Assembly: GCF_014698035.1 (NCBI RefSeq)
Contig: NZ_JACJSF010000063.1
Span: 1-46,103 of the forward strand
Length of the DNA: 46,103 bases
Source of the DNA: Desmonostoc muscorum FACHB-395
Lineage (GTDB): Bacteria > Cyanobacteriota > Cyanobacteriia > Cyanobacteriales > Nostocaceae
Direction: 5' to 3'
Every line of letters starts with the position of its first letter. Within the stretch, counting starts at the first letter, position 1. Both the position numbers and the translations under genes were made by a program. Of this stretch, positions 26,551-35,374 are shown in pieces. The notes below the pieces were generated by a model. That model was not told where the DNA came from. It saw only the letters and a program-made list of their open reading frames with translations, and did no database searches.

Positions 26551-29196
26551 TTGAAAAAACTATCCAGGGCAAAGAGGTACAATAATTTAAACAAAAAACG
26601 ATTTTGGTTATTTTCAAAGCAGAAAAATAATGTTTTATGGCTTTTTTCTGCTTGCATAATATTAAGTCTGTTATTAATCATCAAGAACATTCCTGCTGTT
26701 GCTAATGAACCTATACTATTAGGTTCAGAGCAGGTAGTGAAACAACTACCAAACTCTTCAGAATTATTACAGCAAGGAAAAAAATACTATCAATCTGGAC
26801 AATACACAGAAGCAGCTAGAGTCTGGGAAAATGCACTAAAGTTTTATCAATCACAAAACGAAACTATTAGCCAAGTCCAAGTGCTTAATTATTTAGGATT
26901 GGCATATAAAGATTTAGGCAAAATCCCCCAAGCACATACTGCGATAGCTGAAAGCATTAATATTATTAAAAACTTAAAAAATTCTGATACTATAAGTAGT
27001 TTACTATTAGCACAGGCATTAAATACACAAGGAACTCTTCAACTTCTGCAAGGACAAACTGATACGGCTATAGATACTTGGAAACAAGCAGCAGTCACTT
27101 ATGAGCGCACAGGTGATAGAACAGGTAAACTCATCAGCCAAATTAATCAGGCGCAAGGTTTGCAAACACTGGGACAATATCGCCGCGCCAAAACTTTGTT
27201 AGAAGAACTAGTGACAGAATTGCAAAATCAACCTGACAGTCTCTTAAAGGCTCAAGGATTGAGAAGTTTAGGCATTGCTTTGCAAACTGTTGGTGATTTA
27301 AAGCAATCTAAAACAATTCTCGATAAAAGTTGGGAAATTAGTAAACAATTTAACTCTTCATCTGATGTGAGTGCAGTTTTATTTAGTATTGGCAATGTTG
27401 CAAGAGACTTACAAGAATATGATGTTGCTTGGACATATTACCAAGAAGCAGTTAAATTATCTCCAGATGCACAGGCTAAACTAGAAGCACAATTAAATCA
27501 ATTAAGCTTGTTAATTAAAGTACAAAATGGGGAATCAGCACAAGCATTAATTCCAGAAATTGAAATCAACCTTGCTAAACTTCCTCCTAGTCGTCCGGCT
27601 ATTTACGCCAACATTAACTTTGCAGAAAGTCTGATGGATTTAGAGACAACAGGAGATGGTAAAAAAGCCGTTTTGCAAAACAACGCTGTCAAAATTTCCC
27701 ATTTGTTAGCAACAGCTATTCAACAAGCCAAAGAAATCAAAGATCCGAGAGCCGAAGCTTACTCCCTTAACCAACTAGGTAAACTCTACCAAGAAAATAA
27801 CCAGTTGACCGATGCAGCAACTTTGACACAACAAGCACTAACAATAGCTCAAGAAATTAATGCTACAGATTTAGTAGCTCGTGCGGCGGGACAGTTGGGT
27901 ATAATTGCCAAACAACAAGGAGATAATAATAGCGCCATCCCTGCTTATGAGATTGCTTTTAATAACTTGCAATCTCTACGTAGTGATTTAGTGGCAATTA
28001 ACCGGGATGTACAGTTTAATTTTAAAGAAAGTATTGAACCTCTCTATCGAGATTACGTCAGCTTGTTGTTGCAAAAAGATAATCAGAGCAACCTGAAACA
28101 AGCTCTGCAAGTGATGGAAGCTTTGCAACTAGCGGAACTGGATAACTTTTTTCGGAATGCTTGCTTAGATAATAACAATCCTGTAGTTTTAGAAAAAATT
28201 GACTGGCACGCAGCCGTTATTTATCCAATTATTTTAAGCGATCACCTGGAAGTTATTCTTTCAGTTCCTAATCAACCTCTGCGTCACTACAGCACCCAAC
28301 TACCAAAACAGCAAATAGAAGCTACCTTAAAACAACTTTATTCTTCCCTATCCCCTGGTTATCCCAGTAACGAGCGTTTGCGACTCTCCCAAGAAATTTA
28401 TAACTGGCTGGTTGCACCTGCTCAAACAACACTCCAGAAAAGTAATATCAAAACTTTAGTTTTCATTCCAGATAGTTTATTGCGAAACTTGCCAATGGCT
28501 GTTCTGTATGATGGCAAACACTATTTAATCGAAAATTATAGTGTTGTTCTCAGTCCTGGATTACAACTATTTCCTCAAGGACTGCAACGCCAAAAATTGA
28601 GCGTGTTAGCGGCTGGATTAACGGAAGCACGCCAAGGCTTCAATCCCCTACCTGGAGTTACAGAAGAAATTAAAGAAGTTACGACAGAAGTTAATTCCCA
28701 AGTGTTGCTAGATAAGAAGTTTAGCAGAGACGCTTTAAAAACGGCGATCGCTAATAAATCTTTCCCCATAGTTCACCTTGCTACTCACGGTCAATTCAGT
28801 TCCAACCCAGAAGAAACCTTTTTGTTGACCTGGGGAGATCGCATTTCCATTCAAGATTTTGATCTGTTGTTTAAAAGCAGAAGTCAAACAAACGCAGAAC
28901 CGATTGAATTATTAGTGATGAGTGCTTGTAAAACAGCCGTAGGTGATAATCGTGCAACATTAGGTTTAGCTGGATTTGCTTTGCGTTCTGGTGCTAAAAG
29001 TACTCTTGCTAGTTTATGGTCAGTAAGTGACGAGTCTACTTCCTCCTTGATGAAAGAATTTTATCACCAATTGAGTAATCCAAAACTAAACAAAGCTGAG
29101 GCATTGCAACAAGCACAAATCAAAATTATGGCTAATCCTTTATACAAACATCCTTATTTTTGGTCTTCTTTCGTTCTTGTCGGTAATTGGTTGTAA
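26551..29196 (+). CDS. TPR-CHAT domain protein (caspase-like peptidase)
   Basis: The start is the TTG at 26551, with AGGA six bases upstream; no nearby ATG serves. The 881 residues comprise an N-terminal membrane helix or signal anchor (about 28-48, ending IPAVANE), tetratricopeptide repeats from about 70 to 480, and a C-terminal CHAT domain. The predicted dyad is His746 (VHLATHGQF) and Cys793 (VMSACKTAVG), with the usual GLAGFALRSGA and LWSVSDEST motifs after it. CHAT proteins belong to the caspase/separase clan, and some are activated by partners to cleave specific proteins. It is 72 bases after the haemagglutinin-type gene and 20 before DUF928, so operon membership is likely. A role in processing the secreted protein is inferred. 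Confidence 0.88.
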   Translation: MKKLSRAKRYNNLNKKRFWLFSKQKNNVLWLFSACIILSLLLIIKNIPAVANEPILLGSEQVVKQLPNSSELLQQGKKYYQSGQYTEAARVWENALKFYQSQNETISQVQVLNYLGLAYKDLGKIPQAHTAIAESINIIKNLKNSDTISSLLLAQALNTQGTLQLLQGQTDTAIDTWKQAAVTYERTGDRTGKLISQINQAQGLQTLGQYRRAKTLLEELVTELQNQPDSLLKAQGLRSLGIALQTVGDLKQSKTILDKSWEISKQFNSSSDVSAVLFSIGNVARDLQEYDVAWTYYQEAVKLSPDAQAKLEAQLNQLSLLIKVQNGESAQALIPEIEINLAKLPPSRPAIYANINFAESLMDLETTGDGKKAVLQNNAVKISHLLATAIQQAKEIKDPRAEAYSLNQLGKLYQENNQLTDAATLTQQALTIAQEINATDLVARAAGQLGIIAKQQGDNNSAIPAYEIAFNNLQSLRSDLVAINRDVQFNFKESIEPLYRDYVSLLLQKDNQSNLKQALQVMEALQLAELDNFFRNACLDNNNPVVLEKIDWHAAVIYPIILSDHLEVILSVPNQPLRHYSTQLPKQQIEATLKQLYSSLSPGYPSNERLRLSQEIYNWLVAPAQTTLQKSNIKTLVFIPDSLLRNLPMAVLYDGKHYLIENYSVVLSPGLQLFPQGLQRQKLSVLAAGLTEARQGFNPLPGVTEEIKEVTTEVNSQVLLDKKFSRDALKTAIANKSFPIVHLATHGQFSSNPEETFLLTWGDRISIQDFDLLFKSRSQTNAEPIELLVMSACKTAVGDNRATLGLAGFALRSGAKSTLASLWSVSDESTSSLMKEFYHQLSNPKLNKAEALQQAQIKIMANPLYKHPYFWSSFVLVGNWL

Positions 29197-29216
29197 ACAT
29201 AGTAGAAGAGGTAAAA

Positions 29217-30215
29217 ATGGTTAAGTTTAATTCTAAAATATTTTTATTTTTAACTATTAACGGCACATTAGTAGTTTTGATAGGCAATTCTACATTAGCA
29301 AGCCTTCTCCCTCAAGAGAATCCAACTGTTACTAATCAAGTTCTCATTAGTGTGGAATTTAAACTGCCCAAAGATGCAGCCCCCAAAACCAGCGTTGGTG
29401 GTGGCGTTCGCGGACAAGTCCAATTCGCCTTACCCGGAGGTTCAACACCTAAAACCAGCGTTGGCGGCGGAACCAGGGGTGATGTGCAATTTGCTTTACC
29501 CGGAGGTTCAACACCTAAAACCAGCGTTGGCGGCGGAACCAGGGGCGATGTGCAATTTGCTTTACCCGGAGGTTCAACACCTAAAACCAGCGTTGGCGGC
29601 GGAACCAGGGGTGATGTGCAATTGACTCTACCTAGTGGAAATTCAACCCCCAGAAGCAGCATCGGTGGTGGTACAAGGGGAAAAACTGCACCATTAACAG
29701 CATTAGTTCCCCCTACCAAACAGGGACGTACTGTATTAGCAAGCCCTACAATTTTTGTCTATTTACCTCCAGTTGGCGCAGAAACCGTATTTTTCAGCCT
29801 CCAAGACGAAGACGGAAATCCCCATTATTCGACAATACTAAAAGTTCCTCCCGATGGCGGTGTAGTTAGTATTACGTTACCTCCAGCAGCACCACCTTTA
29901 GTAATAGATAAAAATTACCTGTGGTATTTTGCACCTATTGAACCAGGCGGAATTCTCCGACCTGATAATTATTCTGTAACAGGGTGGATAAAACGAGTCA
30001 AGGCTACATTTAATGAGCAGGAGTTAGCCTCATCTCCTGTGGAATTAGCCACTAAATATGCTGAGGCTGGTGTATGGTATGATACTCTAAAAATTTTAGC
30101 GGCGGCAAAGCGATCGCAACCAAATAATAAAGCTTTCGCTACTGAATGGCACGATTTACTCAAGCAAGTTGGACTAGAAAATATTGCCTCTCAACCATTG
30201 ACCGAAGCTTTTTAA
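29217..30215 (+). CDS. DUF928 domain protein with tandem repeat N-terminus
   Basis: I place the start at ATG 29217 (332 residues), with AGAAGAGG just upstream; an earlier frame start would overlap the CHAT gene. A signal peptide covers about residues 1-29. Five 22-residue units with KTSVGGGTRG follow (about 50-160), encoded by near-identical 66-bp repeats. Then comes DUF928, with PTIFVYLPPVGAETVFFSL, YLWYFAPIEPGG and WYDTLKILA. The family is common in cyanobacteria, secreted or periplasmic, and has no known activity that I can recall. It is often near CHAT and CHASE2 genes, as here. The repeats may form a flexible stalk or be the target of the CHAT protein, the latter being speculation. Confidence 0.82.
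   Translation: MVKFNSKIFLFLTINGTLVVLIGNSTLASLLPQENPTVTNQVLISVEFKLPKDAAPKTSVGGGVRGQVQFALPGGSTPKTSVGGGTRGDVQFALPGGSTPKTSVGGGTRGDVQFALPGGSTPKTSVGGGTRGDVQLTLPSGNSTPRSSIGGGTRGKTAPLTALVPPTKQGRTVLASPTIFVYLPPVGAETVFFSLQDEDGNPHYSTILKVPPDGGVVSITLPPAAPPLVIDKNYLWYFAPIEPGGILRPDNYSVTGWIKRVKATFNEQELASSPVELATKYAEAGVWYDTLKILAAAKRSQPNNKAFATEWHDLLKQVGLENIASQPLTEAF
29364..29690 (+). repeat. 66-bp tandem repeats within the DUF928 gene
   Basis: Units start at 29364, 29430, 29496, 29562 and 29628. Units 2, 3 and 4 are almost identical (units 2 and 3 differ at one base), while units 1 and 5 are diverged. Each encodes about 22 residues with the motif TPKTSVGGGTRG. Near identity of the central copies suggests recent expansion. 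Confidence 0.92.
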
Positions 30216-30218
30216 ATA

Positions 30219-32297
30219 ATGTGGCAAAAACTCAAAAAATCACTTAAAAGATGGCAAGGAACGCTGATAATTACTCCCTGTGTTGCAGGATTGGTCATTG
30301 CAGGGAGTAATATAGGTGTTTTTAGAATTTTAGAATGGGTAACTTTAGATCAATTATTTCGTATTCGTCCACAAGAAGCTATAGACAAACGAATTGTGAT
30401 TGTCACAATTGATGAGCCAGATATTCAATATGTCAAGCAATGGCCAATGTCCGATCGCGTTATGGCGAAAATGATTCGCAATATCAAAGCACAACAACCA
30501 AGAGCGATCGCCATCGATATCTATCGAGATTTACCCGTAGAACCGGGACACGCAGAACTCGTCAAAGAATTTCAAAATACTCCCAATTTTATTGGCATTG
30601 AAAAAGTTGCTGGAAAACCAGTTGCACCACCACCAATTTTAGCTAAACAGAGTCAAGTAGCTGCCAACGACTTACTCTTAGATACAGATGGCAAAATCCG
30701 ACGCGGTATTATTTTATTAGGTAAACCCGATCAAAGTTTAGCTCAAGGGCTAGGAGTGAAACTAGCCTTAACATATTTAGAAAAAGCAGGCATTGAATTA
30801 AAATCAATCAACGCAGATAAACAAATCTACGGTTTAGGCAAAGCTAAGTTTGTACCTCTATCTAGCAATGATGGGCAATACAACGAAGCCGACATGGGGG
30901 GATACCAAGTTTTAATTAATTATCGAGGTGGGCTAGAGAGCTTTCCTCATATTTCCATGACCGATGTTTTAGAGAATCGCATACCTGCCAATTTTATACG
31001 CGATCGCCTAGTTTTGGTCGGTGCAAAAGCTCCCAGTTTAAATGATAGCTATAGTACACCTTACAATAGCAATTTATTTTTTCCCACAGAGCTAGTCCCT
31101 GGAGTAGTAGTTCACGCAAATCTTACCAGCCAGATTCTCAGCGCTGCCATAGATGGCCGCCCAATGATGCGAGCTATCGTTCAACCTCTAAACTGGTTCT
31201 TAATCATCTTTTGGTCTGGATACAGTGCCACCTTGGGCACAATTTACATTAAAAAACGTTGGCTGACCATAGGTGGTTTATTACTAGCTGTGGTAATTAT
31301 TTTTAGCAGTGCTTACATTGCTTTTCTTGGTGGTTGGTTAATTCCTGTATTTACACCATTATTAACTGTTATCAGCGCCTTAATAATTGGTCTTGTACAG
31401 GTTTTATGGAAAAATCTGATGCTTTCCTATCGGCAATTGGAAGATTATGCCCACAATCTAGAAATTAAAGTTCAAGAACGCACTGCTGAACTAGCCGAAG
31501 CTAATGAAGAAATTAATATTCTCAATGAAAAACTCAAAGGAGAAAACCTCCGCATGAGTGCCGAACTCGATATAATTCGGCGAATGCAACAGATGATTCT
31601 CCCAAATCCAGAAGAACTAGAAGCTATTGAAGGACTAGATATTGCTGGCTTTATGGAAGCTGCGGATGAAGTCGGCGGTGATTACTACGATGTACTGCAC
31701 ATCGACGGAGTAGTAACTCTTGCTATTGGAGACGTAACTGGACATGGACTAGAAAGTGGATTGTTAATGTTAATGACACAAACAGCAGTTCGCCTCCTTA
31801 AAGAAATCCGCGAATCTGACTCGGTGCGCTTCTTTGATACACTCAACCGCACCATCTGTAAGAACGTGCAACGGATGAACTCTGAGAAGAACTTGACATT
31901 GGTGATTCTCAATTATGCTCAAGGGCAAATAAGTATCAGTGGACAGCACGAAGAAACAATTATTATCCGCAAAGGTGGGGAAATTGAGCTTATTGACACA
32001 ATGGACTTGGGTTTCCCCATTGGTTTAGATGATGACATAACTGATTTTATTAGCGATATAACCCTGGAATTACAACCAGGTGATGGGGTTGTCCTCTACA
32101 CCGATGGTATTACCGAAGCCAAAGACATCAATAAAAATCAATACGGTCTTGAACCGTTATGTGAAATAATCAGTCAAAACTGGCACAAATCAGCATCAGA
32201 AATTAAAGATGCAGTAATTTTAGATGTGCGACGACATATTGGTAAACAAAAAGTATTTGATGACATCACATTGCTAGTATTCAAACGACAGGAATAA
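30219..32297 (+). CDS. CHASE2 sensor - PP2C (SpoIIE-type) phosphatase
   Basis: This 692-residue membrane sensor begins with a membrane helix at about 17-38. An extracytoplasmic CHASE2 domain (about 40-310) starts VTLDQLFRIRPQEA, with IVTIDEPDI and AIAIDIYRDLP. Two to three membrane helices follow at about 325-400, then a coiled coil (YAHNLEIKVQERTAELAEAN). From about 460 to 690 runs a PP2C/SpoIIE Ser phosphatase with metal Asp motifs EVGGDYYDV, IGDVTGHGLES and LYTDGITEA. The gene starts 3 bases after DUF928, so it is in the same operon. SpoIIE-type phosphatases dephosphorylate STAS proteins, and the STAS gene lies two genes downstream. The CHASE2 ligand is unknown. Confidence 0.9.
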   Translation: MWQKLKKSLKRWQGTLIITPCVAGLVIAGSNIGVFRILEWVTLDQLFRIRPQEAIDKRIVIVTIDEPDIQYVKQWPMSDRVMAKMIRNIKAQQPRAIAIDIYRDLPVEPGHAELVKEFQNTPNFIGIEKVAGKPVAPPPILAKQSQVAANDLLLDTDGKIRRGIILLGKPDQSLAQGLGVKLALTYLEKAGIELKSINADKQIYGLGKAKFVPLSSNDGQYNEADMGGYQVLINYRGGLESFPHISMTDVLENRIPANFIRDRLVLVGAKAPSLNDSYSTPYNSNLFFPTELVPGVVVHANLTSQILSAAIDGRPMMRAIVQPLNWFLIIFWSGYSATLGTIYIKKRWLTIGGLLLAVVIIFSSAYIAFLGGWLIPVFTPLLTVISALIIGLVQVLWKNLMLSYRQLEDYAHNLEIKVQERTAELAEANEEINILNEKLKGENLRMSAELDIIRRMQQMILPNPEELEAIEGLDIAGFMEAADEVGGDYYDVLHIDGVVTLAIGDVTGHGLESGLLMLMTQTAVRLLKEIRESDSVRFFDTLNRTICKNVQRMNSEKNLTLVILNYAQGQISISGQHEETIIIRKGGEIELIDTMDLGFPIGLDDDITDFISDITLELQPGDGVVLYTDGITEAKDINKNQYGLEPLCEIISQNWHKSASEIKDAVILDVRRHIGKQKVFDDITLLVFKRQE

Positions 32298-32367
32298 GTC
32301 TCTGAAAGTTAATATCGACAAATATAAACAATGCTCTAGCAATCCAATATTTTGAGATTAAAAAAGT

Positions 32368-32988
32368 ATGCTCCCAATATCTACAGTCTCTACTATAATC
32401 AAAACTGAATTATTTGGTGATTTGATCTCTGACTTCCCTCCAGAACATGATTCTCTTGAACTTTCTTTTACACCCAGTTCTCGCCCAATTAAACAACGTT
32501 GGCGTAGCAATCGTCTTTCAGCACATTTTTTTGCTGACTACTTTACCAACTTTTTAGCTGTAGATGAAAATGACCCAAATCAAGAAAAAATAATCAAAGA
32601 AAGTAAAAGTGCTGTTAGCTATGTCGCCAACGAACTTTTAGAAAATGCGATGAAGTTTAATGATGATACTTCTAACTACAAAGTAAGATTTGGTATTCAT
32701 TTATTGAATGACGCAGATAGTGTCACTGCCGTGATTTTTGCCAGCAATAGTATTAAACTAGAAGCTGAAGCCAAATTGAGAGCAGTTATTGAAAAAGTTT
32801 TAACTTTAAATACCCATGAAATGTATGTGCATCAAGTTGAAAAAAGCACTGAAGAAACTGGATCTTCTGGTTTAGGTTTGTTAACCATGATTAATGATTA
32901 CTCAGCCAAAATTGGTTGGAAATTAGAAACTATTCAACAAGAATCTATATTCATGGCTGTAACTACAATGGCACAATTTAAGGTATAG
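32368..32988 (+). CDS. HATPase regulator, slr1658-like (anti-sigma-type kinase)
   Basis: Its 206 residues include SYVANELLENAMKFND at about 84-99, an N-box-like ATP-binding motif, and GSSGLGLLTMINDY near 165-180, the G-box. It lacks a sensor or membrane part. I recall this as the slr1658-type regulator family, paired with slr1659-type STAS proteins in cyanobacteria. By analogy with SpoIIAB/RsbW it probably phosphorylates the STAS partner and sequesters another target when the partner is phosphorylated. The gene follows the PP2C phosphatase by 70 bases and precedes the STAS gene by 51. The eventual target is not encoded here. Confidence 0.75.
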   Translation: MLPISTVSTIIKTELFGDLISDFPPEHDSLELSFTPSSRPIKQRWRSNRLSAHFFADYFTNFLAVDENDPNQEKIIKESKSAVSYVANELLENAMKFNDDTSNYKVRFGIHLLNDADSVTAVIFASNSIKLEAEAKLRAVIEKVLTLNTHEMYVHQVEKSTEETGSSGLGLLTMINDYSAKIGWKLETIQQESIFMAVTTMAQFKV

Positions 32989-33039
32989 TATTCGTCGGTA
33001 TCTGATTCAAATATTGTTTATTTAGGAAAAGAACATACT

Positions 33040-33393
33040 ATGGTTTTGCAAGAGATTAAAGATGGAGATTACACCGTTGAAGCTGATACAGACTCTGCAA
33101 CAGTCAACTTTAAAGGAGAATTGAGCCTTGGGGGATCGAGTGAATATGAACCAATTACCAATCTACTCAATAAAATTGTGGCAACCGATCCTGCAACGAT
33201 GACTTTGAACTTAAGAGATTTAGCATTTCTCAACAGTTCCGGTATTAGTATGTTATCAAAATTTGTCCTGAGCTTGCGTAAGAAAAAAGGAATCCAGTTG
33301 CTTGTTTTAGGTTCAAATACTATGCCTTGGCAAGGAAAATCATTGAGAAATCTAGAGCGTTTACTCCCTGGTCTCAAACTCGAAATTGAATAA
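33040..33393 (+). CDS. STAS-type antagonist, slr1659-like
   Basis: This 117-residue soluble protein has a STAS-like fold: ATVNFKGELSL, MTLNLRDLAFLNSSGISML, then LLVLGSNTMPWQGKSLRNL. Ser66 or Ser67 in LNSSGI lines up with the phosphorylated Ser of SpoIIAA-type antagonists. I recall this as the slr1659-type regulator family, normally encoded beside slr1658-type ATPases as here. With the PP2C phosphatase two genes upstream, it completes a kinase-phosphatase-antagonist module. A probable Rho-independent hairpin follows at 33488-33511. Confidence 0.75.
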   Translation: MVLQEIKDGDYTVEADTDSATVNFKGELSLGGSSEYEPITNLLNKIVATDPATMTLNLRDLAFLNSSGISMLSKFVLSLRKKKGIQLLVLGSNTMPWQGKSLRNLERLLPGLKLEIE

Positions 33394-33444
33394 TAAATAT
33401 ACTAAAAATCTTAAAACATTGCTACTGTTGAACGTTAGTTTTTA

Positions 33445-33470
33445 GGTTCTTCGGTACTTATTATGCTACA
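33445..33470 (+). repeat. 26-bp dispersed repeat, copy 2 (possible IS end)
   Basis: GGTTCTTCGGTACTTATTAT plus six bases match 12615-12640 at 23 of 26 positions. No transposase is adjacent here, so this may be a solo IS end or a MITE fragment between the STAS gene and its presumed terminator. Confidence 0.45.
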
Positions 33471-33487
33471 TAGGTTTGATAATATTT

Positions 33488-33511
33488 AAAGCCCTTATCT
33501 GATGAGGGTTT
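33488..33511 (+). terminator. Putative Rho-independent terminator
   Basis: The arms AAAGCCCT and AGGGTTTT can pair over 8 bp (one G-U) around a 9-base loop and run into a short T tract. It lies 95 bases after the STAS gene and before mscS, so it probably ends the regulator operon. Confidence 0.5.
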
Positions 33512-33586
33512 TAAACATTATCTTTTGATTTAAGATAAATTGAAGATAATGAAACAATTATAAATTAGAGCAATAAAACTACTACA

Positions 33587-35191
33587 ATGCTAAACAAATT
33601 TTTACCATTTGAAACAAATACTTGGGCTTTCGTTGTGAGTAGCTTACTAATTACATTTGTTGGCGGCATTTTACTTTACGTCATTTTATTTTATGTATTG
33701 CGTTCTATTTTTCGCAAATTTGAACGAGATATTGCCCTAGTTACCCTTAACGTTTCGGCTTATCCGGCTCTAGCTACTTTTGTGTTAGGTGTCCTAAAAT
33801 TAACCTTCGAGAGTCTGCCTTCAGGTACAGTGATTGACAGCTTTGAGAATATCATAACAGCCGGAATAATCATATCAATTAGCTATTGGATAGTACAAGT
33901 TTTTATTGAAGTTTTTATCTATTACCTGAAGCAGTATACTCAACAAACAGAAGCCATGTGGGATGATGTGCTACTACCTCTCTTAGAAGCAGTAGTTCCT
34001 GTTGTAATTTACTTGATAGCTGCTTTTTTGGTTTTACGTTCCTTTGGAGTCGATCTTACTGGTATTTGGGTAGCTTTAGGTGGTGCGACATTTGTAATTG
34101 GTTTTGCAGCTCAAGGCATCCTGGCAAACTTCTTTAGTGGTGTTGTGTTGTTGATTGATACACCCTTCCAGTTTGGTGATGTTTTGCGACTTGAGGACGG
34201 TTCTATTGCCATACTAAGAAAAATTGGTGTGCGGGTTACGCAACTTTATGTACCTGACAAACATTATAATATTTATATTCCTAATAGTAATTTACAAAGC
34301 CAGAATATTATTAACCTCAGCCGTCCTACAGCTTATTATCATCACTCCAGTCAGGTAGAAGTATTAGTCAAGTACGATATGTATGAAGCTAAACAGATGA
34401 TAGTAAAAATTATTCTATCTCATCCAGATACGTTAGGAGATATTGATAAAAAGTTAGAAATAATTGATGATTACTATCAAATTGATGAACTAACAGAACA
34501 ACAAAAAATAGGCAAATTGCGCTTAATTGCAGAACAGGAAGTTAACTATAAATTAGAAGAGATTCAGATAGGGCTAGAAACACTAGCTGTTACACTCCAG
34601 TTTGCCGAAAAGGGTGGATTAACTCAAGATGAAATTAATAATGTACAGCAGGAATATAAAGATATACTAGCTTTGATTGGGTTAGAAGCAATTGCGGAAG
34701 CTCAAAACAATCGTACTATTTTTAACTTGCAAGAAATCAGAGTTCAAGATTCGTTGATTGAGTTAGTCCGGGAATGGTATCGCATCTGGATTCGCGATCC
34801 AAATCTCTTGGATAATGATAGTTACATGGTTTCTGAAGAGTGGGAACGTAAACTTAATCTACTCAAGCGGAGATCGCAACGTTTATACCAAAAAATTTCT
34901 AATCCCCAAGGTGAAGAAACTCGGATTGATGATTATGTGATGGAATTAAATAAATGGGTTCGGGAACGATTCAAAGAACCGCGACAAAAGTGGCAAGAAC
35001 CACAAGTTTTAATCAAAGGTACTAATCATAGCGATGATGGGATTACCTATGCTGAATTTAAGCTCAATTTCTTCGTTGATGATATTAAACTAGAGAATGG
35101 TAGAAGGGGCGATCGCGTTAGCAGTCAGATATATCAAGAGGTTTTGCAATATCTCAAGTCCAAATGTGTGAATGATATTAATATCGCCTGA
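33587..35191 (+). CDS. MscS-family mechanosensitive channel
   Basis: This 534-residue membrane protein has an N-terminal helix pair (about 13-38 and 60-85), two more (about 90-110, 125-155), then the pore helix GGATFVIGFAAQGILANFFSG, with its Gly/Ala pattern, at about 165-185. The beta domain follows (DTPFQFGDVL, VYIPNSNLQSQNIINLS-like). The C-terminal ~270 residues are much longer than in E. coli MscS and include a helical insert (about 285-400). MscS channels release osmolytes on membrane tension. It is separated from its upstream neighbours by the terminator and probably has its own promoter. It is followed by a long inverted repeat and the porin gene. Confidence 0.87.
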   Translation: MLNKFLPFETNTWAFVVSSLLITFVGGILLYVILFYVLRSIFRKFERDIALVTLNVSAYPALATFVLGVLKLTFESLPSGTVIDSFENIITAGIIISISYWIVQVFIEVFIYYLKQYTQQTEAMWDDVLLPLLEAVVPVVIYLIAAFLVLRSFGVDLTGIWVALGGATFVIGFAAQGILANFFSGVVLLIDTPFQFGDVLRLEDGSIAILRKIGVRVTQLYVPDKHYNIYIPNSNLQSQNIINLSRPTAYYHHSSQVEVLVKYDMYEAKQMIVKIILSHPDTLGDIDKKLEIIDDYYQIDELTEQQKIGKLRLIAEQEVNYKLEEIQIGLETLAVTLQFAEKGGLTQDEINNVQQEYKDILALIGLEAIAEAQNNRTIFNLQEIRVQDSLIELVREWYRIWIRDPNLLDNDSYMVSEEWERKLNLLKRRSQRLYQKISNPQGEETRIDDYVMELNKWVRERFKEPRQKWQEPQVLIKGTNHSDDGITYAEFKLNFFVDDIKLENGRRGDRVSSQIYQEVLQYLKSKCVNDINIA

Positions 35192-35219
35192 ATTCTGCGA
35201 AGTAACCGAAAGAGGTATC

Positions 35220-35311
35220 CGCTCAATAATCCGGGATAAATTACTCAGTGATAAGCCTCAAATGAGGTAAAATCGTTCCCCAACTGGTAATCCGCCCCGA
35301 TTTATTGAGCG
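35220..35311 (+). other. Long inverted repeat with nested hairpin before the porin gene
   Basis: CGCTCAATAATCCGGG (35220-35235) faces CCCCGATTTATTGAGCG (35295-35311), a stem of about 16 bp with one or two flaws around a 59-base centre. Inside lies CCTCAAATGAGG, a small perfect hairpin. It lies 28 bases past the mscS stop and about 60 bases upstream of the porin start, so it could be a transcript-processing site, bidirectional terminator, structured leader or MITE remnant. I do not recognise a known riboswitch. Confidence 0.5.
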
Positions 35312-35374
35312 TATAAGTTACAGCAACTTAACGCCTTTACATTATCTATTTTTTCACTTTGAGGGGTGACTTCT

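Noticed and set aside
29364..29690. 66-bp repeats as CRISPR or minisatellite outside genes
   Set aside because: They keep the reading frame of a secreted DUF928 protein and have no spacers.
29336..29719. Minus-strand open frame over the 66-bp repeats
   Set aside because: It exists only because the repeat is open in several frames; its Pro-rich translation mirrors the real gene.
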